A DNA stretch of 29,724 nucleotides from Butyrivibrio sp. (GCA_024688095.1 JAILEJ010000094.1:1-29724), one strand, 5' to 3'; shown: positions 1-9,584, counted from the first letter of the stretch. The notes: generated by a model from the letters alone, not told the origin. Program-made: numbers and translations.

Positions 1-510
1 GTAAAAGGTGGTGCTCTTGCAAATCCACACGATTCTGTAAAGAAAGTTTTAAAAGAAGCCAATCCAGATGCCTCTCTTGCTTCATGGGCTATAAGATTTG
101 TCGCTTCTCTTGACGGTATGATAACAGTACTTTCAGGAATGTCCAATATTGAACAGATGCAGGATAATCTTTCATATATGGAACACTTTAAACCACTTGA
201 TGAAAAGGAGCAGGATGCAATCCGTAAAGCTCAGGAAGCTTTGGGGCAGATAAAATCTATCCCATGCACTGCTTGTCACTACTGTACAGACGGTTGTCCA
301 ATGCAGATCAATATCCCCAAGATTTTCTCAGCAATGAACAAAAAGCTTATCTGGGGACAGATTGAAAGAGCAAAGTCTGAATATAATGATGCTATTTCAA
401 AAGGTGGTAAAGCCTCTGCATGTATTGGTTGCGGTCAATGTGAAAGAGCCTGTCCTCAGCATATAAAAATCATTGATGAACTAAAAACCTGTGCCGCTAC
501 ATTTGAATAA
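1..510 (+). CDS. Aldo/keto reductase with C-terminal 2x[4Fe-4S] domain (5' truncated)
   Basis: The reading frame is open from the first base of the window to the TAA at 508-510, so the N-terminal part of the gene lies outside. The visible 169 residues hold the end of an aldo/keto reductase barrel (SLASWAIRF, then VLSGMSNIEQMQDN, a typical C-terminal barrel motif), followed by a ferredoxin-like tail with two cysteine sets: CxxCxxCxxxC at fragment residues 89-99 and CxxCxxCxxxC at 141-151. This architecture is known from clostridial 'predicted oxidoreductases of the aldo/keto reductase family', which probably couple NAD(P)H chemistry to Fe-S electron transfer in the cytoplasm; the substrate is unknown. 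A strong terminator follows 15 bases after the stop, so this ends its transcription unit. Confidence 0.88.
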   Translation, partial: VKGGALANPHDSVKKVLKEANPDASLASWAIRFVASLDGMITVLSGMSNIEQMQDNLSYMEHFKPLDEKEQDAIRKAQEALGQIKSIPCTACHYCTDGCPMQINIPKIFSAMNKKLIWGQIERAKSEYNDAISKGGKASACIGCGQCERACPQHIKIIDELKTCAATFE

Positions 511-525
511 ATAGTCCTAAAAATT

Positions 526-575
526 AATGTCTGATTCAATTATTATTTTAATGATTGAATCAGACATTTTTATCT
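526..575 (+). terminator. Rho-independent terminator after the aldo/keto reductase
   Basis: A perfect 15-bp inverted repeat (526-540 with 554-568, arm AATGTCTGATTCAAT) with a 13-base loop is followed by a T-rich run (TTTTTATCTT, the first two Ts being the end of the arm). It lies just downstream of the stop codon at 510 and upstream of the independent histidine kinase gene. The 576-726 stretch is AT-rich leader sequence; I see no promoter there convincing enough to place. Confidence 0.85.
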
Positions 576-726
576 TAATATAGCTTATAATCCTCTATTT
601 ATAACATTCATTAGTTAAATATCATTGTTATATATTTAAGAAAAATTTTCCACTTTTTTAATTCTATCCCAAACGAATTTATACCATAATAAATATGTTA
701 TTACATTAATTTTAAGGATTGAAATT

Positions 727-3552
727 ATGGAACCATTCGTTATTTTTTTAGGGATAGGAAGCTTCATAATTTTTTTTGAATTCTTTTTAGTAGCGTTTGA
801 GAAACCCTCAGTCGGATCAAGGGCAATGCTTTTAACGCTGCTTTGTTGTGGTGTAACAGTTTTTACCTATTCTATGCAGATAGATTCCCCCACTCCATTT
901 GGTTTTATGGTAGCCCTGAAAATTGGTTACTTATTTAAACTTTATGTAAATTTATGTTTTTTATATTTTGTATTTGCTTATTGCAGACGTAAAAGTCCAA
1001 CCTGGCTAAAATATGTATTTGTTCCATTAAATACTGTTATTCAAATTTCCATTCTCTATTGTGAAAAAAATAATCTATTTTATAAATCATATACATTTGC
1101 GAGAACAAACAATGTTTCTAATGTCCAGATAAAACTTGGGCCTCTTTATTATGCAATGATTGGGGAAATGATAATCCTTTCAATCATATTAATACATACT
1201 CTACTCAAAACTTTTAATTCTGCGCCTAAAAGCGATCATCCTAAATATATACTTATAACAATAGGCTCAATAGTTCCACTTATAGCAATGTTATTAAACA
1301 TAATAATAAGTTCTTATATAGATTTAGTGCCATTTAGCCTTATTTTCAGCTGCATCATTTTATTCATTTTGATGAAAAAATTTGGAATAATCGAAGAAAT
1401 TGATGTCGCAAGAAACGCAACACTTGAAAGTACCAGAGAAGGTCTAATCATAGTAGATAATAATTTAAACCTAAAATATGTCAATAATACTGCGCTGGAA
1501 CTGGTTCCTGATATTTATGAAAAAGCCTCAAACGATCCTGAATTTATACCAGATCTATTTACTCAGCAGGAGAAGCTATATAATCTTCAGGACAAAAACA
1601 TCGAGATTCGCGTTTCCAAACTTCAGGATGGTTCAAATACTATTGGATATATGGCGTGGATGTTTGATATGACCTTCTTAAATGAATATACAAACCAGAT
1701 TATAGAACTCAAAGAAGCCGCCGAAAATGCAAACAGGGCAAAATCCAATTTCATAGCAAACATTTCTCATGAAATCAGAACTCCTATCAATGCTGTTCTT
1801 GGTCTTGATGAAATGATTCTTCGTGATTCCAAGGAAAGAAATATCAAGGAGTATGCCTGGAACATAAAAGAATCTGGTAATACTCTTTTAGGGCTTATAA
1901 ATGACATATTAGATTTTTCAAAAATGGAATCTGGCAAATTAGAAATCTACCCTGTGGAGTATAGCGTATGCGATATGCTAACAGATTTATATAATATGTC
2001 CAGCATCAAAGCCAAAGAAAAAGATTTGACTTTCTCATTTAATATATCTTCAGAAATTCCAACCAGACTTTTTGGAGATAACGTCAGAATAAAACAATGC
2101 CTGATCAATATTATCACTAATGGAATCAAGTATACCGAAAGAGGCGGCGTAACTCTTTCAGTATCCCATGAAAAAGTCGACGATGAATATATCGATCTTT
2201 ATTTTTCTGTAAAGGATACTGGCATAGGCATAAAGCCTGAAGACATGCAAAAATTATTTACACCTTTTGAAAGAATTGAAGAAAGACGTAATCTTCTTAT
2301 TGAGGGAACCGGACTTGGTATGAGTATCGTCAAAGATCTTTTGGATGGTATGAACTCTAAACTATCTGTAGAAAGTGAATATGGTACAGGAAGCACTTTT
2401 TCATTCATTTTAAGGCAAAAAATAATTGACCCTACGCCAATTGGTGACTACTCTCCAAGCATGTATCATGACAATGTAATGATGGATTACCATGAGTCCT
2501 TCCATGCCCCTAAAGCAAGAATTCTTGTTGTTGATGATACAAAGATGAATCTGATTGTTATTAAAGGACTTCTTCGTGATACTCAGATTCAAGTAGATAC
2601 CTGTGACAATGGCTTTGATGCTATAGATATGGCCGGGCTTGTTCCTTATGATATAATTTTTATCGATTACAGAATGCCTTCAATTGACGGCATAGAAACA
2701 CTCTCTAGACTTAAATCTGAACCAGACAGGGCAAGTATAAATGCAAAACATATCATGCTGACTGCAAACGCTATTACAGGTGTGCGTGAACAATTCCTAA
2801 GCGTTGGCTTCGATGATTACATGAGTAAGCCTGTAAAAGCTACAGAGCTCGAAGCTTTAATACTAAAATATCTTCCACTTGAAAAGATTGAGTCAGTCAG
2901 CGATGAAGATAAAACATTTGAAGAAGTTCACGAATATGACTCAGATATAGAAAAATCCGAATTACAAATTGCACTTGATCAGATAGATGGCATCGATTAC
3001 TTTGCCGGTATAGATATTATGGAAACAGATGATCTGTACAAAGAAGCTCTTACTGAATTTGCTATATCCATCGAGAACAAAGCTGATCTCATCCAGGATT
3101 ATGCCGAGAAAAAAGATATTGAAAACATGACTATTTTGGTACATGCACTAAAAAGTTCTTCCAGATTTATAGGAATAAACAAGCTTTCTAAAATGGCTGA
3201 AGTAATGGAAGAAAAAGGAAATGAAAAAGATACCGAATATATTTCAGAAAATATTGATGAGTTATTAAAACTTTACAGAAGTTATAAAAATAGTCTATTC
3301 TCTGCACTTGGCTTAAATAAAAACGATTCTGACAAATCTGAAATTGATGAGAGTATGTTGCTTGATGCTTACAATACAATGCAAGAAGCTGTTACAGCAT
3401 ATGATTATGATACTGCAGACAACATAATGGATATGCTTAGCAAATATAAAATACCAGAAAAATACACAGATGCTCATTCAAAGCTCATAATAGCCCTACA
3501 TGATGTAGATGGTGAACTGATCACGAATATAATTAATTCTATACCAAAATAA
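727..3552 (+). CDS. 7TM hybrid sensor histidine kinase with receiver and HPt domains
   Basis: A 941-residue membrane-bound phosphorelay kinase. Residues 1-220 form about seven hydrophobic segments (resembling the 7TM sensor region of histidine kinases), followed by a short PAS-like stretch (about 232-320). The HisKA dimerisation domain carries the phosphoacceptor H348 in NISHEIRTPIN. The HATPase domain shows the N box (N465), DTGIGI (497-502) and GTGLGM (527-532). A receiver domain (598-718) has acidic D603/D604, phosphoacceptor D647, T679 and K701. A C-terminal HPt-like four-helix domain has H806 in VHALKSSSRF. The last 80 residues are helical and unassigned. The full internal relay His-Asp-His is present, but no DNA-binding or other output protein lies nearby, so the final receiver must be elsewhere. 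The ligand is unknown. The start ATG follows AAGGA with an 8-base spacer. The gene ends at a bidirectional terminator shared with pepP. Confidence 0.93.
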   Translation: MEPFVIFLGIGSFIIFFEFFLVAFEKPSVGSRAMLLTLLCCGVTVFTYSMQIDSPTPFGFMVALKIGYLFKLYVNLCFLYFVFAYCRRKSPTWLKYVFVPLNTVIQISILYCEKNNLFYKSYTFARTNNVSNVQIKLGPLYYAMIGEMIILSIILIHTLLKTFNSAPKSDHPKYILITIGSIVPLIAMLLNIIISSYIDLVPFSLIFSCIILFILMKKFGIIEEIDVARNATLESTREGLIIVDNNLNLKYVNNTALELVPDIYEKASNDPEFIPDLFTQQEKLYNLQDKNIEIRVSKLQDGSNTIGYMAWMFDMTFLNEYTNQIIELKEAAENANRAKSNFIANISHEIRTPINAVLGLDEMILRDSKERNIKEYAWNIKESGNTLLGLINDILDFSKMESGKLEIYPVEYSVCDMLTDLYNMSSIKAKEKDLTFSFNISSEIPTRLFGDNVRIKQCLINIITNGIKYTERGGVTLSVSHEKVDDEYIDLYFSVKDTGIGIKPEDMQKLFTPFERIEERRNLLIEGTGLGMSIVKDLLDGMNSKLSVESEYGTGSTFSFILRQKIIDPTPIGDYSPSMYHDNVMMDYHESFHAPKARILVVDDTKMNLIVIKGLLRDTQIQVDTCDNGFDAIDMAGLVPYDIIFIDYRMPSIDGIETLSRLKSEPDRASINAKHIMLTANAITGVREQFLSVGFDDYMSKPVKATELEALILKYLPLEKIESVSDEDKTFEEVHEYDSDIEKSELQIALDQIDGIDYFAGIDIMETDDLYKEALTEFAISIENKADLIQDYAEKKDIENMTILVHALKSSSRFIGINKLSKMAEVMEEKGNEKDTEYISENIDELLKLYRSYKNSLFSALGLNKNDSDKSEIDESMLLDAYNTMQEAVTAYDYDTADNIMDMLSKYKIPEKYTDAHSKLIIALHDVDGELITNIINSIPK

Positions 3553-3595
3553 ACTTATTACTTTCTAATTGATTACAAAAAATTATCTCTTATAA

Positions 3596-3641
3596 AAAAA
3601 GTCACACTAAAAAATAATCAGATTTTTTAGTGTGACTTTTT
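3596..3641. terminator. Bidirectional terminator between hybrid kinase and pepP
   Basis: A perfect 19-bp inverted repeat (3596-3614 with 3623-3641) encloses an 8-base loop. The stem is GTCACACT flanked by A-runs on the left and T-runs on the right, so either strand gives a GC-containing hairpin with a U-tract. It lies between the convergent stop codons at 3552 (+) and 3648 (-). Confidence 0.9.
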
Positions 3642-3647
3642 ATTTAA

Positions 3648-5465
3648 TCAAATTGCTCTTGTTGCACTCTTAAGCCATTCTTTGATTTCCGGCTCTTCGA
3701 TAAGAGGTTCTATCTTATCATATACCATCTTATGATAATCATTTAATGCCTTTATATCTTTTGGCTGCATATATCTGGTATCTATTGCATCCAGATCAAT
3801 TGGTGCATATGTAAGCTGATCAAAATGTAAAAACTGACCATCCCCATTGCATGCACCCGCAACTACTTCAAGAATATTTTCAATTCTTATTCCATGACTT
3901 CCCTCAATATAAACACCAGGTTCATCTGATACAATCATTCCCGGCTCAAGAACTGCATCCTCAAGACCAGGACGCATTCTCCACCTGATATTATGTGGTC
4001 CCTCGTGAACATTAAGCATATATCCCACGCCATGTCCTGTTCCACATTTATAGTCAATATTAAGATCCCATAGTGGCTGTCTTGCCATTATATCAACGTT
4101 TCTGCCATAGCATCCTTCAAGAAAGTTGCAGTTTGCAAGCTGTAACATTCCAATACAGGTAGCCGTATAATGCTTTTTAATCTCATCACTAATTTCACCA
4201 AGTACTATCGTTCTTGTTACATCAGTAGTACCACCCATATAAGTACCGCCTGAATCAACAAGTAACATTCCCTCAGGCTTTACATCAGCATAATCTGTCT
4301 CTGTAGCCTCATAATGCATCATAGCTGCATTTGAACCATAAGCACTGATGGTTGGAAAAGAAAGCTCTATAAAACCTGGAAGTTCAGCTCTCATTCCATC
4401 CAGTTTCATTGCCGCTGAATATTCTGTCATTGGGACCTTTCCAACATTTGTCTTAACCCAGTATATAAATTTGGTAAGAGCCGCACTGTCCCTTATATAT
4501 ACTTCTCTGATATTCTTAAGCTCGGTTTCATTTTTTATTGCTTTCATAAGCTCTGTAGGATCATCTGCAATATGATATTTATATCCTTTATTTTCAGCAG
4601 CCTGCACAAGCTTTTTATAAACAGTATAATTTACATTTCTTTTATCAAGAAGTGTGTCTCCCTGGTAATCATACAAAGAAACAAATTCTACTATATCATG
4701 ATAATCTTTCAGTATTATTTCATTATCCTGACAATATTTTCTAACAGTATCTGTGACTTCATCCTTTTGAACAAATAAGAAAAATTCATTCATTGTGATA
4801 AAAGCATATGAAAGTGCAACCGGATTGCATTCTACATCTCCGCCACGAAGATTCGTAAGCCACATAATATCATCAAGTTTGCAAAGCAAATGTTGTACGG
4901 ACTTGCTTTTTTCCATAGCTTTTCTTACTTCTGAAAGTTTTTCTTTAAAGCTTTTTCCGCACAATTCATCAGATAAGACATACATATCGTTACATGGAAG
5001 CTCAGGTCTGTCTTCCCATACGATTTCTGCAAGATCCATATCATATTTAAAACTGACCTGATTATCCTGGAGTGCGTTTTCAAGTTCCTCTCCTACTTCA
5101 GTAGATATAACTTTGCCATCAAATCCAAGTACCTGACCCTTTTTCATATTCTGACTTAAATATTCATTTATAGTAGGAACACCTGCATCAAGCATCCTGT
5201 ATAGCTTAACTCCGGTTCCTTCCATCTGCTTTTCTGCCTGTATAAAATATCTTCCATCAGTCCACATGCCAGCCCAATCAGATGAAACCACAAGGGTTCC
5301 ATTAGATCCGTCAAATCCGCAGAAATACTTCCTTACACAAAAGAAATCTGCTACATATTCAGAATTATGATAATCTGATGTTGGCATCATATAATAATCA
5401 ATGCCATTTTCTTTCATTGTTTTTCTAAGTTTCGTTAATCTGTTTTTAATTTCAATATTTTCCAT
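3648..5465 (-). CDS. pepP: Xaa-Pro aminopeptidase (M24B, long form)
   Basis: A 605-residue cytoplasmic metallopeptidase that releases N-terminal residues preceding proline. The N-terminal half holds two creatinase-N-like domains (about 8-140 and 155-300), the catalytic M24 pita-bread fold spans about 315-540, and an extra C-terminal segment (about 545-605) matches the long aminopeptidase P type found in many Firmicutes and in eukaryotic APP1. All five metal ligands are visible: D404 (LLVDSGG), D415 (TTDVTRT), H478 (GTGHGVG), E515 (SDEPG) and E529 (IRIEN). The start has only a weak ribosome site; no better in-frame start is evident. It is the last gene of the minus-strand run that includes citrate synthase and deoC, separated from deoC by a 94-bp gap containing a large hairpin, and may have its own promoter. 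Confidence 0.93.
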   Translation of the reverse strand: MENIEIKNRLTKLRKTMKENGIDYYMMPTSDYHNSEYVADFFCVRKYFCGFDGSNGTLVVSSDWAGMWTDGRYFIQAEKQMEGTGVKLYRMLDAGVPTINEYLSQNMKKGQVLGFDGKVISTEVGEELENALQDNQVSFKYDMDLAEIVWEDRPELPCNDMYVLSDELCGKSFKEKLSEVRKAMEKSKSVQHLLCKLDDIMWLTNLRGGDVECNPVALSYAFITMNEFFLFVQKDEVTDTVRKYCQDNEIILKDYHDIVEFVSLYDYQGDTLLDKRNVNYTVYKKLVQAAENKGYKYHIADDPTELMKAIKNETELKNIREVYIRDSAALTKFIYWVKTNVGKVPMTEYSAAMKLDGMRAELPGFIELSFPTISAYGSNAAMMHYEATETDYADVKPEGMLLVDSGGTYMGGTTDVTRTIVLGEISDEIKKHYTATCIGMLQLANCNFLEGCYGRNVDIMARQPLWDLNIDYKCGTGHGVGYMLNVHEGPHNIRWRMRPGLEDAVLEPGMIVSDEPGVYIEGSHGIRIENILEVVAGACNGDGQFLHFDQLTYAPIDLDAIDTRYMQPKDIKALNDYHKMVYDKIEPLIEEPEIKEWLKSATRAI

Positions 5466-5504
5466 TTTCTACCAACTATCTTTTTATTTCATTTATATTT
5501 TGCC

Positions 5505-5560
5505 ATTATTGATGCGAGGTGCGCATCATTAAATACATAATGATACGCACCTCGAATAAT
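5505..5560 (-). other. Strong intergenic hairpin between deoC and pepP
   Basis: A 16-bp arm (5515-5530) pairs with 5539-5554 around an 8-base loop, and the stem can be extended by ATTATT/AATAAT (5505-5510 with 5555-5560) across a 4-base bulge. The single imperfect position is C-A on the plus strand but U-G on the minus strand, which suggests the functional RNA is the minus-strand one, directly after the deoC stop. No U-run follows, so it is not a classical terminator; a transcript-stability or processing element is possible. Confidence 0.55.
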
Positions 5561-6219
5561 TATAAACCGTATTTTTGTGCAATAAGAGGAGCCACTTTTG
5601 ATGATCCAAGTCTGTCAGCCCCAGCCTCGATCATAGCCTTTGCATCATCAATTGTATTGATTCCACCTGCTGCTTTAACTTTTACATTTTCTCCGACATT
5701 TTCTTTCATAAGTCTTACATCTTCTACTGTAGCGCCGCCTGTACCAAATCCTGTAGAAGTCTTTATAAAATCAGCCCTCGCTTCTGTAACAATCTTGCAA
5801 AGCTTAATCTTTTCTTCATCTGTAAGATAACATGTCTCTATAATAACTTTAAGTGTAGTTTCACCACATGCTTTCTTAATTTCCTTAAGTTCAGTAAGTA
5901 CTTCATCAAATCTGCCGCTCTTTACATCACCAATATTTACAACAGTATCGATTTCAGATGCACCATCTTTTTGAGCTTCAACTGCTTCAGAAACCTTTGA
6001 AGCTGTACAACTGTAACCAAGAGGAAAGCCTATAACAGTACATATCTTAAGATTATCCTGATACTTATCATGAACTCTCTTAATATATGATGGCGGTATA
6101 CATACTGTTGCTGTGCCATATTTAACTGCATCATCACATAGTGCAACAATATCATCCCAAGTAGCAAAAGCTTTTAATAAGGTATGATCAATATACTTAA
6201 AAATCTCTTTATCTTCCAT
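5560..6219 (-). CDS. deoC: Deoxyribose-phosphate aldolase
   Basis: Class I aldolase that splits 2-deoxyribose-5-phosphate into acetaldehyde and glyceraldehyde-3-phosphate in deoxynucleoside salvage. With the start used here the protein has 219 residues, a usual length. The Schiff-base lysine K153 lies in FIKTSTGFGTGGAT, with proton-relay residues D91 (EIDTVVNIG) and K182 (VKAAGGI); the C-terminal phosphate site ends in RLGSSK. The start at 6219 is chosen because AGAGG sits 5 bases upstream (AGAGGTTATT-ATG); the frame stays open 10 more codons into the citrate synthase gene, but that start has no such site. Only 10 bp separate it from the citrate synthase stop, so the two are very likely cotranscribed. 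No phosphopentomutase or nucleoside phosphorylase gene is adjacent, unlike the classical deo operon. Confidence 0.93.
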   Translation of the reverse strand: MEDKEIFKYIDHTLLKAFATWDDIVALCDDAVKYGTATVCIPPSYIKRVHDKYQDNLKICTVIGFPLGYSCTASKVSEAVEAQKDGASEIDTVVNIGDVKSGRFDEVLTELKEIKKACGETTLKVIIETCYLTDEEKIKLCKIVTEARADFIKTSTGFGTGGATVEDVRLMKENVGENVKVKAAGGINTIDDAKAMIEAGADRLGSSKVAPLIAQKYGL

Positions 6220-6229
6220 AATAACCTCT

Positions 6230-7606
6230 TTATTTGTTTCTTTCATCAATATTTATATATTCCTTGTGTTCTCCCACTGCTCTGTATGCAGGACGGATTA
6301 TCTTACTATTATTTGCAAGTTCTTCCATTCTGTGCGCACTCCATCCAACAATACGTGCCATAGCAAAAATAGGTGTATATAATTCCAAGGGAAGTCCCAG
6401 CATCTTATAAACAAATCCGGAATAAAAATCCACATTAGCGCTAACGCCCTTGTACATCTTACGTTCACCGCTTATAAGCTCTGGTGCAATCTGCTCAACC
6501 TTTTCATAAAGATATAATTCTTTATCAAAGCCCTTTGCATGAGCCAGTTTCTCAACAAAGCCTTTAAATACACGCGCTCTTGGATCAGACTTTGAATAAA
6601 TTGCATGACCAATTCCGTATATAAGGCCTTGTTTATCAAATGCTTTTTTATCAAGAATCTTCTGGAGATAATCCCTTATTTCATCATCATCTTCCCAGTT
6701 TTTAACATTCTTTTCCATGTCATCAAACATATTTACAACTTTTATATTAGCTCCACCATGCCTTGGTCCCTTAAGTGACCCTAGTGCAGCCGCTATAACT
6801 GAATAAGTATCTGTCATAGATGAAGATACTACATGAGTTGTAAATGATGAATTATTACCACCACCATGCTCCATATGTAAAATAAGACAGATATCCAAAA
6901 GTCTTGCCTCAAGGTCTGTATATTTACTATCTGGTCTTAGCAAATACAAAATATGCTCTGCTGTTGATAAATTATCCTTTGGTGGATGAATAAACAGTGA
7001 ATTTCCCTCATGGTAATGATTATATGCCTGATATCCATATATAGCCAATAGTGGAAACAAACTTATAAGCTGCATGCTCTGTCTTAAAACATTTGCATAA
7101 GAAGTGTCATCAGCTCTATCATCATATGAATATAAAGTAAGTACACTTCTTGCCAAAGTATTCATCATATCTTTACTTGGCGCTTTCATTATAATGTCTC
7201 TTACAAAACTTGTAGGTAGACTTCGATAAAAATACAAAGTATCAGAAAAATTCTTTAATTCATCTTTGTCAGGAAGCTTTCCAAACAATAATAAATAAGT
7301 AATTTCTTCAAATCCAAATCTATTATCTTCTGAAATTCCTCTTATCAGATCTTCAATATTATATCCTCTATAATATAATTCTCCATCTGCAGGAACTTCC
7401 TGACCATCAACAATATCTTTTGCTTTAATCTCAGATATATTAGTAAGACCTGTAAGAACACCCTTACCATTTAAATCTCTAAGACCTCTTTTTACATCAT
7501 ATTCAGTGAATAATTCAGGCTGAATAAAATCTGCCTCTTCTCCCAGCTTAGCTAAATCAATAATCTGTGGTGTGACTTCTGAGTATACATTGATTACTTT
7601 GTCCAT
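6230..7606 (-). CDS. gltA: Citrate synthase
   Basis: Condenses oxaloacetate with acetyl-CoA to citrate, probably feeding 2-oxoglutarate and glutamate synthesis in a fermentative anaerobe. Numbered from the second Met (458 residues), the catalytic triad of the family is visible: H283 (GPRHGGAN), H334 (YGIGHAIY) and D393 (ANVDFYSG), together with the substrate-binding HMEHGGGNNSS stretch at 244-254. About 60 extra N-terminal residues precede the canonical core. Two ATGs lie in tandem at 7609 and 7606; AGGAGG at 7611-7616 is only 1 base from the first and 4 bases from the second, so the second is preferred, though either is possible. It is followed after 10 bp by deoC and preceded at 77 bp by a small membrane protein gene on the same strand. 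Confidence 0.93.
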   Translation of the reverse strand: MDKVINVYSEVTPQIIDLAKLGEEADFIQPELFTEYDVKRGLRDLNGKGVLTGLTNISEIKAKDIVDGQEVPADGELYYRGYNIEDLIRGISEDNRFGFEEITYLLLFGKLPDKDELKNFSDTLYFYRSLPTSFVRDIIMKAPSKDMMNTLARSVLTLYSYDDRADDTSYANVLRQSMQLISLFPLLAIYGYQAYNHYHEGNSLFIHPPKDNLSTAEHILYLLRPDSKYTDLEARLLDICLILHMEHGGGNNSSFTTHVVSSSMTDTYSVIAAALGSLKGPRHGGANIKVVNMFDDMEKNVKNWEDDDEIRDYLQKILDKKAFDKQGLIYGIGHAIYSKSDPRARVFKGFVEKLAHAKGFDKELYLYEKVEQIAPELISGERKMYKGVSANVDFYSGFVYKMLGLPLELYTPIFAMARIVGWSAHRMEELANNSKIIRPAYRAVGEHKEYINIDERNK

Positions 7607-7686
7607 CATACCTCCTGTAACTACAAATCTAGTAATATCAGTTAAGACCCGGAATTATTACCACTATTCATTCTGAGTCATGTTAC

Positions 7687-8019
7687 TTAGTAAAACTTTT
7701 TCTTTCCATTTTCAATTATTCTTGTACCTACAAGTAAAACAACAAGAGCAATTAAATACAAAATTATATGAGCATCGGAAAGCCCCATCATATCGAAAGC
7801 AATTCCTCCTATACCAATAATGATCAGACCAATTCCCTGTCCCATAAGCCTTGGATATGTATAAGAAATAAAGCCTTCCTTATCTTTTATTGATCTTTCA
7901 TTCATTGATGGTGGGATTACTACCCCTACTTTAAATAATTTATTTACCTTTAGTTGAATGGCTGAATATAACATATACATTCCGCCAAAAACAATGGCAA
8001 CATCAAATAAATTATCCAT
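7687..8019 (-). CDS. Small membrane protein, unrecognised
   Basis: A 110-residue protein I cannot assign to a family. It has a hydrophobic N-terminal segment (about 5-23) and two strong transmembrane segments (about 59-78 and 84-102), with a polar, charged stretch in between (PSMNERSIKDKEGFISYTYPR) and a basic C-terminus (ENGKKKFY), so an integral membrane location is likely. AGAAGG lies 8 bases before the ATG, supporting real translation. It sits between thrC and citrate synthase on the same strand, 74 bp after thrC, with no visible terminator on either side. Confidence 0.7.
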   Translation of the reverse strand: MDNLFDVAIVFGGMYMLYSAIQLKVNKLFKVGVVIPPSMNERSIKDKEGFISYTYPRLMGQGIGLIIIGIGGIAFDMMGLSDAHIILYLIALVVLLVGTRIIENGKKKFY

Positions 8020-8093
8020 TATAATGCCTTCTTTCTATCTATTATTATAAAATAATGACCTTCATATTAACAGTAAAAATACTATAAACTACA

Positions 8094-9584
8094 TCAGATA
8101 TTAAGGAAATTTCGTACAGCTTTTTCCATGTCTGCTGTCTCTACAACGGTCTTATGTCTAATCTCAGCGTTTCTGATTGTTTCTACAGCTGCTGGAATTG
8201 TAATGCCTGCCATCTCTGATAACTTATCTGCAAGAGCAAAATCATCAACTGATTCATCTGCATTATCAATTGCATTCATTACACTTCTTGTAAACTTAAA
8301 TGGGCTTGCAGTAGATGCAATTACCGTCACAGTCTTGTCACCAGTATCTTTCACATATTTAGAATATACTGAACTTGCAACTGCAGTATGAGTATCAATT
8401 ACATATCCTGTTTCTTTATAGAGGTTTCTTATTGCCTCAGCTGTCTCTTCCTCAGAAGCATAATTACCATAGAAATCAGTAAGCTTTGCTTTCATATCAT
8501 CAGAAATAGCATATTTACCATTCTGTGTAAGTTCTTTCATATATTCAGCATCTTTGGCAGCATTATCACCAGCAATATGATATATAAGTCTTTCAAGATT
8601 AGAAGAGATAAGAATATCCATTGAAGGTGAACTTGTAAGAACAAAGTCTCTGTTTCTGTCATATGTACCAGTCTGGAAGAAATCAAATAAAACTTTATTG
8701 GAATTAGAAGCACAGATAAGCTTTCCAACTGGAATTCCCATAGCTTTTGCATAGTATGCTGCAAGAATATTACCAAAGTTTCCTGTAGGAACTACAAAAT
8801 TAACTTTATCCCCCTTTGCAATTCTTCCCTCGCCAAGAAGTCTTGTATATGAATAAACATAATAAACAATCTGTGGAACAAGTCTTCCAATATTAATTGA
8901 ATTTGCGCTTGAGAACTGGAATCCTTTTTCGTTCATTTCTTTTGCAAGATTATTGTCCGTAAATAACTTCTTTACACCAGTCTGTGCATCATCAAAGTTT
9001 CCTTCTATTCCAACTACATGTGTATTGTCACCTTTTTGAGTAACCATCTGCTTTTCCTGTATTGGGCTTACACCGTGCTTTGGATAAAAAACAATAATCT
9101 TTGTACCTTCAACATCTGCAAAACCTGCAAGAGCTGCTTTTCCAGTATCTCCACTTGTTGCAGTAAGAATAACAATATCATTCTTGATATTATTCTTCTT
9201 TGCAGCTGTTGTCATAAGATATGGAAGAATAGAGAGTGCCATATCCTTAAAGGCAATTGTTGCGCCATGATAAAGCTCAAGGTAGTAAGCACCACCAGCC
9301 TGAGTCATTGGAGCAATTTCTTCAGTATCAAATTTAGAATCATATGCATGTTCAATACAATTTTTAAGCTCATCTTCAGTATAATCAGTAAGTAACAGCT
9401 TCATTACTTCATATGCTGTTTCTTTATATCCAAGAGCTGATATTTCTTCAAGAGATTTGTCCAAATGCGGAATATGATCCGGAACAAAAAGTCCTCCATC
9501 TGGCGCAAGGCCTCTCAATATAGCTTCTGAAGCCTTTACCTTTAAATCCGCCCCCCTGGTACTGCTGTACATAACATCGCTCAT
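8094..9584 (-). CDS. thrC: Threonine synthase
   Basis: PLP-dependent enzyme converting O-phospho-L-homoserine to threonine, the last step of threonine synthesis. The 496-residue length fits the longer fold-type II subgroup. The PLP lysine is K113 in GATIAFKDMALS; the SGDTGKAAL loop (144-152) and the phosphate-cofactor loop PTGNFGN (about residue 265) are both present. The start ATG follows AAGGAG. The gene is first in its minus-strand run and divergent from the AP2-like gene across 141 bp. That gap is too short for a T-box leader, and no terminator/antiterminator pair is seen in it, so amino-acid control by T-box is not supported here. Confidence 0.94.
   Translation of the reverse strand: MSDVMYSSTRGADLKVKASEAILRGLAPDGGLFVPDHIPHLDKSLEEISALGYKETAYEVMKLLLTDYTEDELKNCIEHAYDSKFDTEEIAPMTQAGGAYYLELYHGATIAFKDMALSILPYLMTTAAKKNNIKNDIVILTATSGDTGKAALAGFADVEGTKIIVFYPKHGVSPIQEKQMVTQKGDNTHVVGIEGNFDDAQTGVKKLFTDNNLAKEMNEKGFQFSSANSINIGRLVPQIVYYVYSYTRLLGEGRIAKGDKVNFVVPTGNFGNILAAYYAKAMGIPVGKLICASNSNKVLFDFFQTGTYDRNRDFVLTSSPSMDILISSNLERLIYHIAGDNAAKDAEYMKELTQNGKYAISDDMKAKLTDFYGNYASEEETAEAIRNLYKETGYVIDTHTAVASSVYSKYVKDTGDKTVTVIASTASPFKFTRSVMNAIDNADESVDDFALADKLSEMAGITIPAAVETIRNAEIRHKTVVETADMEKAVRNFLNI

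Noticed and set aside
9018..9395. 125-codon open frame on the plus strand opposite thrC
   Set aside because: It is antisense to strongly conserved thrC sequence, Cys/Ser-rich, with no family motif; a shadow of the coding strand.
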